Positions 42,306 to 52,508 of a DNA stretch of 64,000 nt are shown here, one piece after another. The notes below the pieces were generated by a model that was not told the DNA's origin, searched no databases, and saw only the letters and a list, made by a program, of their open reading frames with translations. How positions within the stretch are numbered: the first letter of the stretch is position 1; each line of letters opens with the position of its first letter. The translations under genes and the position numbers were made by a program. Source of the stretch: Thermococcus litoralis DSM 5473 (GTDB lineage: Archaea; Methanobacteriota_B; Thermococci; Thermococcales; Thermococcaceae); NCBI RefSeq assembly GCF_000246985.2, contig NC_022084.1, forward strand, positions 429,994-493,993, written 5' to 3'.

Positions 42306-42743
42306 TCAAATTACCACAACTTCCTCAATCCCGTGATGCCTCTCCATTAATTCTTTGACGAGGTTTATATTTTGCCCCCCTTTACCTATTGCCCTAGGCT
42401 TATCCCTTTGATTCACATCAAGGAGGGCAACTTTTTTTCCATCTTTCTTTTCAGTTATGTGAACTTTTTTAATCCTTACGCCCATTGTTTTATAAATGTT
42501 CTTGAGGAATTCTTCCGGATTTTCTGAATGTTCTATGAGCTCAATGTCCTTTCCTAACATCCCTTGTATCCTTTTAACGTTGCTGCCTCTTTTGCCTAAT
42601 GCCAGACCCATTTCTCCCTTCTTGATGACGAATATTAGGCGATTCCTTGGTGAGTCGATTAAGCAATCGAGCACTGTTGCTCCTGTAAAGCTCTCAAAGA
42701 GTGCTATATACTTTATCTGGTCAGTGTTTAGCTTGAGTGGCAT
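42306..42743 (-). CDS. nusA: NusA-like transcription factor (KH domains)
   Basis: A 145-residue archaeal NusA consisting of two KH domains: the first with [17 protein letters not shown] and the second with [18 protein letters not shown]. It lacks the bacterial N-terminal polymerase-binding and S1 domains. ATG 42743 is 8 bases after GGAGGT; a GTG at 42749 would be only 2 bases away. It sits in the typical rpoA2-L30e-nusA-S12-S7 order. Confidence 0.95.
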   Translation of the reverse strand: MPLKLNTDQIKYIALFESFTGATVLDCLIDSPRNRLIFVIKKGEMGLALGKRGSNVKRIQGMLGKDIELIEHSENPEEFLKNIYKTMGVRIKKVHITEKKDGKKVALLDVNQRDKPRAIGKGGQNINLVKELMERHHGIEEVVVI

Positions 42744-42745
42744 GC

Positions 42746-43048
42746 TCACTTACCTCCGGCCAGTGCAAGTATTTTGCTCTCTCCAGGCTCTACTATTGCC
42801 AGTGATGCGATTACAAAGGGCTTACCGAGCATTGTGCCTAACTCAACGCTTGTCCCCTCGAACTCATAAACCGGAATATTGCTGAGCTTTGCATAATAGT
42901 TGATGTCATCCTTAAGCTCTTTTGGTGCGTTTTTGGCTATGATAATGAGCTTTGCACCCCCGACCTTGGCAAGCCTAACTGTTTCGTTTGAACCAATGAT
43001 AACTTTTCCTGTTTCAAGGGCTTTTCTAAGCTCAAATGCTAAATCCAT
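42746..43048 (-). CDS. rpl30e: Ribosomal protein L30e
   Basis: A 100-residue L7Ae-fold protein: [33 protein letters not shown] and the later [21 protein letters not shown]. It lies between rpoA2 and nusA, overlapping the region of the nusA ribosome-binding site. Confidence 0.96.
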   Translation of the reverse strand: MDLAFELRKALETGKVIIGSNETVRLAKVGGAKLIIIAKNAPKELKDDINYYAKLSNIPVYEFEGTSVELGTMLGKPFVIASLAIVEPGESKILALAGGK

Positions 43049-43061
43049 TACCTACACCTCC

Positions 43062-44246
43062 CTACTCTTCTATGGATTTTTTAATCGGTAACTTCATTGC
43101 CAGCCTAACGATTCCCGTTCCAACTGGAACGGGCTGACCGATTAATACGTTTTCGACCACACCGTTGAGGGGATCAACCTCTCCCCTTTCGGCAGCTTGG
43201 AGTAAGTGTTGAACGGTAATCTCGAATGCAGCTCTAGCGAGCACACTTGCTTTTGTACCAACCACACCGTGCCTTCCAATAGGTCTCACAATACCATCAA
43301 GGGTCATCATATCAGCGACGAGCATGATATGCCTGACATCTACTTCAAGACCCTGCTCCTGCATCGTTCTTGTTATTTCTTCAATAATAGCATTTCTTGC
43401 CGCCTCAATGCCAAGTACTTCAGCTATTTCATGGATATTGTTCGTCCTTGTTCTTGTTGGATCAACGCCCGGAACCTTGAGCACCTGTTTGAAGTTTGAT
43501 CCCTCTGTGTAGATGACGTACTCGTCTCCCTCTTTTCTGATAATTGTTTTTCCCACGCCTGACAGTCCTTTTAGACGATGCTTTTTAACTTTATCGGCGA
43601 GTCTTCTTAATGTTGAAACACCCTTAACCTTTTTCATTCTGATTATCAATGTGTTTCCATCAACCTCTATTTCCGCCGACTTGAATGAGCGTTCGAGCTT
43701 TGCTTGAATCTTCTCCATTGTTAAACCGCTTTTCTCAAGGCGTTCTGGGTCAACATCAACCACGAATTCCATGTTGAGTATATCAAGCGTCATGCTTCTG
43801 GCAAGGCTTTCGAGAGTTGTTCCCTCAATTCTCCTCGCAACCTCACGAGCCTTTTCTGAGTCGTATCTATGCTCCTCGTCGAGATAAACTGTCATAATTG
43901 GAGTTGATGGGTTCTTTCTTGCATCAACAATTTCAATGATTCTTGGAAGACCAAGGGTAACGTTAATCTCAGCAACACCTGCATAGTGGAATGTGTTAAG
44001 TGTCATCTGTGTGGAGGGCTCTCCAATCGACTGGGCGGTAACAGTTCCTACAGCCTCTCCAGGCTCTATTAGAGCTTTTTCGTATTCGCCCACAACTTCA
44101 TCAATTATTGCCTCAATTTCTGCCTTCTTCAGCTTGTACTTCTCGTTATAAGTGAGGAGCTTCTCCAAGAGCTCTTCTTTAAGTCTCTCCGGCAGATTGG
44201 AGGCTTTACTCTCTACAAGCTTTTTAATAGTTGAGCTTGATACCAT
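43062..44246 (-). CDS. rpoA2: RNA polymerase subunit A'' (Rpo1C)
   Basis: A 394-residue C-terminal part of the split largest subunit. It holds the trigger-loop region GEAVGTVTAQSIGEPSTQMTLNTFHYAGVAEINVTLGLPRI (residues about 62-102) and the late GVVGTKASVLARAAFEITVQHLL. The gene starts 6 bases after rpoA1. No intein. Confidence 0.97.
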   Translation of the reverse strand: MVSSSTIKKLVESKASNLPERLKEELLEKLLTYNEKYKLKKAEIEAIIDEVVGEYEKALIEPGEAVGTVTAQSIGEPSTQMTLNTFHYAGVAEINVTLGLPRIIEIVDARKNPSTPIMTVYLDEEHRYDSEKAREVARRIEGTTLESLARSMTLDILNMEFVVDVDPERLEKSGLTMEKIQAKLERSFKSAEIEVDGNTLIIRMKKVKGVSTLRRLADKVKKHRLKGLSGVGKTIIRKEGDEYVIYTEGSNFKQVLKVPGVDPTRTRTNNIHEIAEVLGIEAARNAIIEEITRTMQEQGLEVDVRHIMLVADMMTLDGIVRPIGRHGVVGTKASVLARAAFEITVQHLLQAAERGEVDPLNGVVENVLIGQPVPVGTGIVRLAMKLPIKKSIEE

Positions 44247-44252
44247 AACATC

Positions 44253-46970
44253 TCACCCCTTTTCCCTGAGCTTTATTAAAGTCCTCATTATCACTCTATC
44301 AACGTCTACTGTTTTTCCGCCCCAGCTCTTCATTGGATCTACTCCATCTTCACCGTAGCGGAACTGCACTATAATTCCAGTTGGATCCCTTACCGTTCCA
44401 TCGTAGTCTACCTTGAGGTCTTGGAGTGCGTTGATCAATCTACGTTGCATGTAACCGCTCTGGGCTGTTCTAACAGCTGTATCAACGAGACCTTCCCTAC
44501 CACCCATTGCGTGGAAGAAGTACTCTTGTGGAGTCAATCCACTCTTGTAGGAGTTCACAATGAAGCCCTTTGCCCTCGCTCCAAGATCTCCAGGCTTGAA
44601 GTGGCTTAACACCCTGTTTCTGTAGCCTCTATAAAGTCTCTTACCTCTAATCGACTGCTGTCCAAGCATAGCGGCCATCTGAGTGATGTTAAGAATTTTA
44701 CCTCTTGCTCCAGTTTTGGCCATTATAACTGTATGGTTGTTCATACCCAGATACTTTTCGGCCACCTTACCTGCGTTATCTCTCGCTTCAGAAAGTACGG
44801 CCATTATCTTGCTCTCAAGGGTCTCTTCGAGGGTTTTACCGGGCAATGGTTCAAGTTCACCGTTCTTGTATGCCTCTATTAGCCTTTGAACCTTGTCCTC
44901 TGCCTCCATTATTATCTCTCTAATTCTTGCCTTCGCCTCATCGGGAAGGTCTTCGTCATCTATTCCGGTTGTGAACCCTTTGTGAGTGATGACCCATATC
45001 GCAAGCTTTGTAACCTGATCCAAGAACTGCCTAGCCCTCTCGACACCGTACTCTCTAACTATGATGTCGAGGATCTTTCCATCCTCCCTACCGTAGGCCT
45101 TTTTGTCTATTGCACCGCTCAACAGTTTTCCGTTGCGGATGTAGACAAAGCCATCTGTGGCAACCTCTCTAATCTCTTCTTCACTGGGCACCAGCTTCTC
45201 TTCAATGAGCTTTTCAATGGGCTCACATTGAGATGGATCATCACAAAGCTTGTTGCGGTACCAGATTGTTAGGTCATCCGGCAATAAGAGGGAGAATATA
45301 GTCTTTCCACTCCAGTACTCAACGCCGTTTTCTACCTTATCTGGTTTTGGAAGCTCCTTCACATCAACACCTGCAAACATCAACATCTGCTCAACTTCGT
45401 ATTTTGTGAAATACGCTCCTTCCCTAGTCAGCAGATAGCCACCGGATATGTGATCTTGAATTCCACCTATTATTGGCCCTCCGTATCTTGGGGAGAGAAT
45501 GTGATTTTGTACTTCCATAAGGATCTTAGCCTCAGCCTGTGCCTCTTCAGTTTGTGGGACGTGGAGGTTCATCTCGTCTCCATCGAAATCAGCGTTATAT
45601 GGAGGACAGACTGCCAAGTTAAGCCTAAATGTCTTGTAGGGCATAACCCTAACCCTGTGGGCCATAATGCTCATTCTGTGAAGGGATGGCTGTCTGTTGA
45701 AGAGAACTATGTCTCCATCGAGAAGGTGTCTCTCAACTGTCCATCCAATATCAAGCATGTTGGCTATTGTTCCCCTATTGCTTTCCATAAGGCGGATTCT
45801 TCTTCCCTGTGGGTCTATTACATAGTTGGCTCCCGGATACTTCTCCGGACCATTGAGGATCATCTTTCTAAGCTTTTCAATGTTGAACTCGGTTACCTTT
45901 TCTGGGACTGTGAGCTCCATCGCAACGACCAGCGGAACACCAACTTCGTTTATACTTATCATTGGGTCTGGGCTGATAACAGTTCTTGCAGAGAAGTTAA
46001 CACGCTTACCGCTAAGGTTCTTCCTGAATCTTCCCTCTTTACCCTTAAGTCTTTGAGCGAGCGTCTTGAGTGGTCTTCCGCTCTTGTGCTTTGCAGGTGG
46101 AATTCCGGAAGTTTCATTGTCAAAGTATGTGGTCACGTGATATTGAAGGAGATCCCATAGGTCTTCGATAATGAGCTGCGGAGCTCCAGCTTCTATGTTT
46201 TGTTTCAAACGAGCGTTAATTCTTATTATGTCAACAAGCTTGTGAGTTAAGTCGTCTTCAGCCCTTATACCGCTTTCAAGCGTAATTGAGGGCCTTACCG
46301 TAACCGGGGGAACTGGCAAAACTGTCAAAACCATCCATTCCGGTCTTGATTTCTCGGGATCAAGACCAAGAAGAGGTAAATCCTTATCCGGAATCTTTTC
46401 CAGTCTGTCTCTAATTTCACTTGGCATCATTCTATGCTTATACTCATTTCCTTCCTCGTCTCTTCTTATCTCCCAGTATATTGTGGGTCTTTCGAACTTT
46501 ATCTGGTATTGGGGAGCACCACAGTGTGGGCAGACCATTCTTTCCCTTGCCTTCTTGTATATCTCAGTCACCAGGGCATCTATCTCGCTCTTCCTAGCTT
46601 CATTTACACTGAACTTTGTCATATATTCCTCTATTTCTTCATCGGTTAGCCTAATTCTTCCGCATTCCCTACAAGTACTTTCAAGGATTCTGTATATCGT
46701 CTTTGCAAACCCTACGTGAATGACGGGCCTCGCGAGTTCTATATGTCCAAAATGTCCAGGACATTCTTTGTAATTTGCTCCACAGGTCTCACATCTGAGG
46801 TTTGGGTCTATAACACCAAGCCTTCTATCCATTAGTCCACCGTCAATTGGATAACCGTCCTCTGAGTATGTATCTGGCACAGTTATCTCAGCAGCGCTCA
46901 TCTTCCTAATCTCTTGAGGAGACAATATACCAAATTCAATGCTTCCGATAACCTTTTTCATTGAGTGCAT
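44253..46970 (-). CDS. rpoA1: RNA polymerase subunit A' (Rpo1N)
   Basis: A 905-residue subunit with the catalytic Mg-binding motif NADFDGDEMNLHVP (about residues 454-467). N-terminal zinc sites (CETCGANYKECPGHFGHIEL and CRECGR...CPHCGAPQ) and the bridge-helix region (GGREGLVDTAVRTAQSGYMQRRL) are present. The start may be 46970 or the second ATG at 46961. It is 4 bases after rpoB. No intein is present. Confidence 0.97.
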   Translation of the reverse strand: MHSMKKVIGSIEFGILSPQEIRKMSAAEITVPDTYSEDGYPIDGGLMDRRLGVIDPNLRCETCGANYKECPGHFGHIELARPVIHVGFAKTIYRILESTCRECGRIRLTDEEIEEYMTKFSVNEARKSEIDALVTEIYKKARERMVCPHCGAPQYQIKFERPTIYWEIRRDEEGNEYKHRMMPSEIRDRLEKIPDKDLPLLGLDPEKSRPEWMVLTVLPVPPVTVRPSITLESGIRAEDDLTHKLVDIIRINARLKQNIEAGAPQLIIEDLWDLLQYHVTTYFDNETSGIPPAKHKSGRPLKTLAQRLKGKEGRFRKNLSGKRVNFSARTVISPDPMISINEVGVPLVVAMELTVPEKVTEFNIEKLRKMILNGPEKYPGANYVIDPQGRRIRLMESNRGTIANMLDIGWTVERHLLDGDIVLFNRQPSLHRMSIMAHRVRVMPYKTFRLNLAVCPPYNADFDGDEMNLHVPQTEEAQAEAKILMEVQNHILSPRYGGPIIGGIQDHISGGYLLTREGAYFTKYEVEQMLMFAGVDVKELPKPDKVENGVEYWSGKTIFSLLLPDDLTIWYRNKLCDDPSQCEPIEKLIEEKLVPSEEEIREVATDGFVYIRNGKLLSGAIDKKAYGREDGKILDIIVREYGVERARQFLDQVTKLAIWVITHKGFTTGIDDEDLPDEAKARIREIIMEAEDKVQRLIEAYKNGELEPLPGKTLEETLESKIMAVLSEARDNAGKVAEKYLGMNNHTVIMAKTGARGKILNITQMAAMLGQQSIRGKRLYRGYRNRVLSHFKPGDLGARAKGFIVNSYKSGLTPQEYFFHAMGGREGLVDTAVRTAQSGYMQRRLINALQDLKVDYDGTVRDPTGIIVQFRYGEDGVDPMKSWGGKTVDVDRVIMRTLIKLREKG

Positions 46971-46974
46971 AGCT

Positions 46975-49900
46975 CTACACCCTCTCCTTGAGTTTTAATG
47001 ATGGTCTAATAACCATTGCCTTTATCTCATCCAACAACAACTTGAAGGCATAGCTTATCTCTACCTTGCTTATCTTCTCCTCTTCTCCACAGACTGGACA
47101 GTAAACCTTATCCCTACGCTTGTCCTCGACTGCCAAATGTCCACAGCTCTCACATACCCAGACCTCTGTTTTATCGCTCTCCTCCAGTAATCTCTCCACT
47201 AGGAGCATCGATGCACCGTGTCCAATGAGAACGTCACGCTCCATTTCACCGAATCTGAGACCACCCTCTCTTGCTCTACCCTCTGTTGGCTGCTTGGTGA
47301 GAACCTGCACCGGACCTCTTGAACGTGCGTGCAGCTTATCTGCTACCATGTGGTGGAGTCTCTGGTAGTATATAACACCAACAAATATATCCGCCTCAAG
47401 CTTTCTTCCGGTGATTCCATCGTACATGACTTCTCTTCCATTGTGCCTAAAGCCAAGCTCCTCAAGTTCTTTTCTAAGCTTCTCTTCCGGCTCTCCAATG
47501 AAAGCTGTTCCGTCTATTCTTCTTCCTTTTAGTGAAGCAACTTTTCCGCCTATTGCCTCGATAAGCTGTCCGACAGTCATACGGCTTGGGATACCGTGTG
47601 GGTTAACTATTAAATCTGGAACTATTCCGCTCTCTGTCCATGGCATGTCCTCTTGAGGCACTATAAGCCCGATAACACCCTTCTGTCCGTGCCTTGAAGC
47701 AAATTTGTCACCAAATTCTGGAATTCTGAGGTCTCTAACCGTTACTTTAACAAGTTTTGTTCCATCTCCTGTTTCGGTTAATATGACCTTATCGACTATT
47801 CCTTTCTCCCCAGGTCTCATAGTTATGCTAGTTTCTCTCCTTCCCTGGAGTATGCCAGCACCTAAGCCAGCCTGCTCTTCAAGGAACCTCGGTGGAGAAG
47901 TTCTCGCAACCAGAACGTCCTTCCCTTCCACCTTTGATTCTGGGAATATTATACCATCTTCGTCAAGGTGTCTATAGTATTTTTCACCAAGGAATCCTCT
48001 AACAGTTGGATCTGGAATTTCGAACTTATCGGTCTGCCCACCCATGTATTTCTTTTCTTCAGCCTCATAAGTTCTAAAGAACGTTGATCTTGCTAATCCC
48101 CTCTCAATGGAGGCTTTGTTCATGATAACTGCGTCTTCCATGTTATATCCACCATAACTGAGAACTGCAACTACAAAGTTTTGACCTGCTGGTCTCTGCT
48201 CAAAACCTACTGCCTCCATAATCCTCGAATTGACGAGAGGAATTTGCGGATAGTGCATTAAGTGACCCCTTGTGTCCACCCTTATTCTAAAGTTTGCCCA
48301 GCCCAAACCAAGGCTCTGCTTGGCCATACCTGCCCCATAGGTGTTTCTTGGAGCGGCGTTGTGCTCTGGATAGGGAACGAGCGATGCTGGCAATCCAAGT
48401 ATTGCAGCTGGCATTATCTCAAGGTGGGTGTGTTCTTTAGTAACTTCCCATGGCCAAGTTGCCACGTAGGCATTTTCCTCTTCCTCAGCATCAAGATACT
48501 CAATAACCCCCATCCTCACAAGATCGCTCCATTTGAGAGTTCCTTTCTTTATTGCTTCAACATGCTCTCTTGTAAGCTTTGGAATGCCGTCTTCAACAAT
48601 GATGAGAGGTCTCCTGACTCTACCATCATCGCTGTTAATGTATACTTCCCTAACGTCTTCATAATAAGCAACGTTTATCACATCGCTAATTCTTCCAGCC
48701 CTTCTGTCGCTTTTTATCTTGTTTACCAAAGAAATACCATCTTTGTACGTCCCAATGAGAACCCCATTTAGATATATCCTCCAGTCCTCTGGCTCCGGTC
48801 TCTTCTCCTCAATGTGCACTATGCCAAGGCTTTCCAGATACTCCAAAACTTCCTCCTCTGGGATCGCGGTTGTTATTTGAGACATTAATGCAAGATTCTT
48901 AACCAGACCACAGTTGGGACCTTCAGGGGTTTCCGTTGGACAGATTCTTCCCCAGTGGGTACCGTGAAGGTCTCTCGCTTCAAAGTGGGGCTGCTCTCTG
49001 CTTAATGGAGAAGTAACCCTTCTCAAATGAGAAAGAGTCGACATAAAGTTAGTTCTATCCAAGAGCTGACTGACACCGGTTCTTCCTCCAGGCCAAGCTC
49101 CAGTTGCCAAAGCGTGTTCAATTCTCTCCGTTAGTACATCCGGTCTCACGGAATTTCTCACAAACCTCTGAATATCTTGGAAGGTGTATTTCTCACCCTT
49201 TCTCTGGTAGGTTTTGGTGAGCTGATACTGCATATCCTTAACAAGCTGACCAAAGGCAACTCTAAAGAGATCTCTTAAGAGATCTCCAGCAAGTTTGAGC
49301 CTCTTGTTTGCATAGTGGTCTTTGTCATCTTCCCCTCTAAGCCCAAGGGAAAGTTCGATAACCTTAAGAGCCATCATTCCAAGGTAATAGGCTTTTCTTA
49401 TTCTGTCTTCTGGAGAAACACCCATATGAGGGAGAAGGTTGTTGTCAATTATCGATTGAGCTCTTCTCAACCTATACTCCTTTGGCTGTCCTGGCATAGC
49501 TTTCTTTCCTATGTAATCCAACGCTTCTTCTTGAGTCTGTATATCACTTGCATCCTCTAAATTGTCAAAGAGGACTTGTTGGATCTCAGGGTTGTTGCTC
49601 ACAGCATCTACGATCTCTTTATCACTCTCAAGTCCAAGGGCCCTCATGACGTAAACGAACTTTATGACACCAGGTACGTTTGGAATAGAAACGTAAAGCA
49701 AACCATCTTTTCTTCTTTCCACTGTTATCAAAGCTCTATATCCGTGTCTGTAGGAGAAACACTTCGCTATATATCTGTTCTGTCTTTCATCAATCTCTAC
49801 AAGTGTTCTGTTCGGTGCTAAATCCTCGATAGAGACGATAACCCTTTCAGAACCATTGATTATGAAATATCCTCCTGGATCCTTGGGATCTTCTCCATGG

Positions 49901-50331
49901 GCAATTAACTCTTCATCACTTAATCCATAAAGTCTGCATATTTTTGACTTAAGCATTACCGGCAGTTCTCCAATTCTGACCTCAACAGGCTCTTGCTCAA
50001 TCCCCTTGACAACGGGTATCATTTCCAAGAAAATCGGTGCCGAGTAAGTAAGGTTCCTAATTCTTGCATCCATTGGGTAGAGTGGCTTCCTCTGCCCGTG
50101 GGCTTCTTGAAACTCTGGCTCACCAAGCCTTATCCTTCCGAATTTGACCTCGAAGTCTGGGATGTCTGGCTTGACTCCACCGAATTCGTTAACTACTTCT
50201 TGCATTCCATGATCAATGAAAGCGTTGTAAGAATCGAGATGCTGTCTTACAAGTCCCTTTTCGTCCCAGTAGCTTTTCATAACTTCCCAAAGATCGTCCG
50301 GAGTAACCTCAACAACAGTAGGACCTCTCAT
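46975..50331 (-). CDS. rpoB: RNA polymerase subunit B (Rpo2)
   Basis: A 1118-residue unsplit second-largest subunit. Conserved blocks include [44 protein letters not shown] and the [20 protein letters not shown] switch region. The C-terminal zinc ribbon is [23 protein letters not shown]. No intein. It follows rpoH by 18 bases. Confidence 0.97.
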   Translation of the reverse strand: MRGPTVVEVTPDDLWEVMKSYWDEKGLVRQHLDSYNAFIDHGMQEVVNEFGGVKPDIPDFEVKFGRIRLGEPEFQEAHGQRKPLYPMDARIRNLTYSAPIFLEMIPVVKGIEQEPVEVRIGELPVMLKSKICRLYGLSDEELIAHGEDPKDPGGYFIINGSERVIVSIEDLAPNRTLVEIDERQNRYIAKCFSYRHGYRALITVERRKDGLLYVSIPNVPGVIKFVYVMRALGLESDKEIVDAVSNNPEIQQVLFDNLEDASDIQTQEEALDYIGKKAMPGQPKEYRLRRAQSIIDNNLLPHMGVSPEDRIRKAYYLGMMALKVIELSLGLRGEDDKDHYANKRLKLAGDLLRDLFRVAFGQLVKDMQYQLTKTYQRKGEKYTFQDIQRFVRNSVRPDVLTERIEHALATGAWPGGRTGVSQLLDRTNFMSTLSHLRRVTSPLSREQPHFEARDLHGTHWGRICPTETPEGPNCGLVKNLALMSQITTAIPEEEVLEYLESLGIVHIEEKRPEPEDWRIYLNGVLIGTYKDGISLVNKIKSDRRAGRISDVINVAYYEDVREVYINSDDGRVRRPLIIVEDGIPKLTREHVEAIKKGTLKWSDLVRMGVIEYLDAEEEENAYVATWPWEVTKEHTHLEIMPAAILGLPASLVPYPEHNAAPRNTYGAGMAKQSLGLGWANFRIRVDTRGHLMHYPQIPLVNSRIMEAVGFEQRPAGQNFVVAVLSYGGYNMEDAVIMNKASIERGLARSTFFRTYEAEEKKYMGGQTDKFEIPDPTVRGFLGEKYYRHLDEDGIIFPESKVEGKDVLVARTSPPRFLEEQAGLGAGILQGRRETSITMRPGEKGIVDKVILTETGDGTKLVKVTVRDLRIPEFGDKFASRHGQKGVIGLIVPQEDMPWTESGIVPDLIVNPHGIPSRMTVGQLIEAIGGKVASLKGRRIDGTAFIGEPEEKLRKELEELGFRHNGREVMYDGITGRKLEADIFVGVIYYQRLHHMVADKLHARSRGPVQVLTKQPTEGRAREGGLRFGEMERDVLIGHGASMLLVERLLEESDKTEVWVCESCGHLAVEDKRRDKVYCPVCGEEEKISKVEISYAFKLLLDEIKAMVIRPSLKLKERV

Positions 50332-50349
50332 TTTCTCACCTCAAAAACT

Positions 50350-50598
50350 TCAGTCTTCCACAACAATCCTATAATAGTAATAAACCCCCGCAGTAGGGCT
50401 TTTCCTCTTTATTTCTATAACATCCCCAGGCTTAGCTCCAAGAGCCTGAACCGCTGGATCGCTTGCTTTGATTTGGGGTAGCTGAGAAAGCTTAATCCTG
50501 TACTTCTTAAGCAGCTCTTCTTTTTCTTCTTCGCTGAGGATTCTATGCTCAGGAACTAACACGTGATCAAATATTGTAAAGGTTTTTTTCGCCGTCAC
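50350..50598 (-). CDS. rpoH: RNA polymerase subunit H (Rpo5)
   Basis: An 82-residue subunit homologous to the C-terminus of eukaryotic RPB5. The core [28 protein letters not shown] and [16 protein letters not shown] is standard. The start codon is GTG at 50598, preceded by GGGGGC 8 bases upstream. It heads the polymerase operon. Confidence 0.96.
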   Translation of the reverse strand: MTAKKTFTIFDHVLVPEHRILSEEEKEELLKKYRIKLSQLPQIKASDPAVQALGAKPGDVIEIKRKSPTAGVYYYYRIVVED

Positions 50599-50664
50599 AG
50601 AGAATTGCCCCCTTTAAAATTTTTAGAAGGTACACCCTCTCACTACCTCCAGCTTTCAATTGGA

Positions 50665-50674
50665 GTATATAAGC
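50665..50674 (-). promoter_or_regulatory. TATA promoter of the RNA polymerase operon
   Basis: GCTTATATAC on the minus strand with purine-rich GAAAA upstream; predicted start near 50644 and a leader of about 45 bases to the rpoH GTG. Confidence 0.55.
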
Positions 50675-50780
50675 TTTTCGTGAGTTTAGTCTGAAAGAGG
50701 GTTTATATTGTTTGCGTAAAGTTTAAGAACTCTTCTGAACGCCTTAACATTCCATCGATGTACTTACGTGATCATTATTA

Positions 50781-50858
50781 TGGTGGGGCCGCCGAGATTT
50801 GAACTCGGGTCACGGGCTCCCAAAGCCCGCAGGATAGACCAAGCTACCCCACGGCCCC
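50781..50858 (-). tRNA. tRNA-Pro (anticodon TGG), CCA encoded
   Basis: Acceptor GGGGCCG pairs with CGGCCCC; stem CGGGC/GCCCG closes TTTGGGA. Discriminator A and CCA. Confidence 0.95.
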
Positions 50859-50865
50859 ATTGCAA

Positions 50866-50942
50866 TGGAGCCCCGGGCGGGATTTGAACCCGCGGCCTGC
50901 GGATTACAAGTCCGCCGCCCCACCAGGCTAGGCTACCGGGGC
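50866..50942 (-). tRNA. tRNA-Thr (anticodon TGT), CCA encoded
   Basis: Acceptor GCCCCGG pairs with CCGGGGC; stem GCGGA/TCCGC closes CTTGTAA. Discriminator T and CCA. A TATA box (GTTTATATAC, about 50969-50978) lies upstream, right next to the IS insertion. Confidence 0.95.
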
Positions 50943-50981
50943 ACCGAATGAAGAAAGGCTTAAGTTAGTATATAAACTTTT

Positions 50982-50991
50982 CGCCTAGAAC
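50982..50991 (+). repeat. Left copy of 10-bp target site duplication
   Basis: CGCCTAGAAC, identical to 51860-51869 on the other side of the IS. Confidence 0.85.
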
Positions 50992-51859
50992 GGGCGTGTT
51001 TATAGTAACCTTTATTAGGGTTTTTGCTGAATTCTTTCAGGTGGTTGTCGTGATCCCCAGATGGGATCACAGACTCAAAGACCCTGAAAGCGTGGCATTC
51101 ATAATCCTCGACGTTTTAGCAGACTTTGAATCAGAAGGAAAGCTGAAGAACCTGCCAAAATCCAAAAAATTTCCAGTAAAAACAATACTGGCAATACTCC
51201 TCTTTAAACAATACTACAACCTACCCCTCAGAGACGCCCAGCACTACGGCAGAAAATTCTTCGGAGCAAACATTCACTACTCAACCCTCCACAACTGGGA
51301 GAAAAAGCTGAACCTCGAAGAACTGACAAACCACCTCCTGAAAAAACTCCAGAAATTACCCTACGCCAGCACTCAAGCAGACTCAACCATTATCACAAAT
51401 AAAAAAGGACAGAATAGAAGTTCAGGCAATAACGAGAATCCTGCCGGGTTTACTGTATCCGGTTGCTGTGAAGATCACAACTTCTGAGAACGAGCTGATT
51501 GAACTCCTGCCGGAGGGTTCTGGGAATTTTTATGCTGATGGGGCTTATGATTCAAAGAAAGTTCTGAACACTGTGGTGGAAAAGGGTTATCGGCCGATTG
51601 TTAAGAAGACTAAGAACCCTCCAGGTGGTTTTGGTAGTAAGAAGAGAGATAGAGTGTTTTCTGAAGAAGAGTACGGGCATAGGAATCCTCATGAGGGGTT
51701 CTGGGGTGCGTTTACAACTTGGTTTGGCAGTAGGATCCCCTGTTTTCTGAAAAAGACTACTGTAACCCGAATTTTGCTTGGGGTAATGTGTTATGGTCTG
51801 AAAATCCTCCTCAGAGTCAAGTACTGTTTAAATAACAGGAGGTGAAACTAAACACGCCC
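50992..51859 (+). mobile_element. DDE-type insertion sequence (868 bp) with perfect TSD
   Basis: The ends are 11-bp terminal inverted repeats (GGGCGTGTTTA at 50992-51002 and its complement at 51849-51859). The flanks are a perfect direct repeat of CGCCTAGAAC. The element lies between the promoters of tRNA-Thr and tRNA-Asn. It is filled by one transposase split over two frames. The exact duplication indicates recent insertion. Confidence 0.9.
51041..51845 (+). pseudogene. IS4/IS5-superfamily DDE transposase, frameshifted
   Basis: The first frame reads VIPRWDHRLKDPESVAFIILDVLADF to QADSTIITNK, the second continues KDRIEVQAITRILPGLLYPVAVKITTSEN to RVKYCLNNRR. The change occurs in a run of six A (51401-51406); one A fewer would join them as TNKKDRIEVQ. 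DDE residues: D in STQADSTII, D in FYADGAYDSKK, E in YGHRNPHEGFWGAF, which fits Y-2-R-3-E of the IS4 group. The true start is unclear (GTG/ATG-poor; 50996 to about 51053). It may be dead or expressed through slippage. Confidence 0.78.
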
Positions 51860-51869
51860 CGCCTAGAAC
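51860..51869 (+). repeat. Right copy of 10-bp target site duplication
   Basis: CGCCTAGAAC directly after the right inverted repeat. Confidence 0.85.
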
Positions 51870-51917
51870 CACCGTAAGCTTTATAAATTCACTCATACTC
51901 CCTATGATTGGGTTTGT

Positions 51918-51993
51918 GCCGCCGTAGCTTAGTCGGTAGAGCGCCGGACTGTTAATCCGGTGGTCGCCCGTTCAAGTCGGGCCGGCGGCGCCA
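51918..51993 (+). tRNA. tRNA-Asn (anticodon GTT), CCA encoded
   Basis: Acceptor GCCGCCG pairs with CGGCGGC; stem CCGGA/TCCGG closes CTGTTAA. Discriminator G and CCA. A TATA (CTTTATAAATT) lies near 51879-51889. Confidence 0.95.
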
Positions 51994-52001
51994 GTCTTCG
52001 T

Positions 52002-52079
52002 GGGCCCGTAGCTCAGCCTGGTCAGAGCGCGCGGCTCATAACCGCGTGGTCGGGGGTTCAAAGCCCCCCGGGCCCACCA
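52002..52079 (+). tRNA. tRNA with anticodon CAT (elongator Met, or Ile2)
   Basis: Acceptor GGGCCCG pairs with CGGGCCC; stem CGCGG/CCGCG closes CTCATAA. It lacks the three G-C pairs next to the loop and the A1-U72 pair of archaeal initiators, so it is not the initiator. Elongator Met and C34-modified Ile2 cannot be separated from sequence reading alone. Confidence 0.9.
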
Positions 52080-52365
52080 CTTCTCTCTCAATAATAAGCC
52101 ATTCTTCTTTGGACTCCAAATCCAGCAGAAATCCACGAAGGATATTTCCTCTAAGTTCCATCTTTAGTATGCACTTTCGCTTGATTAACAGCTTTTTATG
52201 AACCCACTCGGGGAGGATATTTGGTTCTATTGGGACAAAGGTATTCTCGACATAGATTCCTATCAAACGATGGTTCTTGAATAAATAACCGTCAATATCT
52301 ATCACTTCGTAGTACCCAACCCTACTAAATTCCTCAGCAGGAAGAGATTTTAACTCTGATGCCAT
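52036..52365 (-). CDS. Hypothetical protein whose C-terminal tail is antisense tRNA
   Basis: A 109-residue protein (MASELKSLPAEEFSRVGYYE..., LLDLESKEEWLIIEREV) behind a GGTGAT site, so it is probably translated. The last 14 residues VVGPGGFEPPTTRL are read from the antisense strand of the CAT-anticodon tRNA (52036-52079), where the first stop is met. The first 95 residues look like an ordinary soluble alpha/beta protein. I do not recognise a family. The 52366-52508 gap after it has a small hairpin (GAAAC-GAAA-GTTTC) and nothing else clear. Confidence 0.6.
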   Translation of the reverse strand: MASELKSLPAEEFSRVGYYEVIDIDGYLFKNHRLIGIYVENTFVPIEPNILPEWVHKKLLIKRKCILKMELRGNILRGFLLDLESKEEWLIIEREVVGPGGFEPPTTRL

Positions 52366-52508
52366 GAAAGATCACCAAAAATATGTTAGAAGTCAATAAT
52401 TTTAGGAACTCGGTGAAACGAAAGTTTCATGAATGATTTCCTTGTATTATCAAGTTTTCAGGAGTATATGCAGTTATTCTCACTCAAGGAACAATTAGAA
52501 ACATTATT

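Noticed and set aside
42746-43048. L30e as an L7Ae paralogue regulated like L7Ae
   Set aside because: The fold is shared, but the leader here lies within rpoA2/L30e spacing and has no GATGA boxes.
50600-50650. Possible leader peptide overlapping rpoH (GTG after GGAGGTAGTGAGAGG)
   Set aside because: Its frame overlaps rpoH out of frame and the SD is also explained as leader sequence; no independent support.
52415-52435. Small hairpin GAAAC-GAAA-GTTTC in the gap before tRNA-Arg
   Set aside because: Only 5-6 bp, without T-run or box motifs; not enough to call a terminator or RNA.
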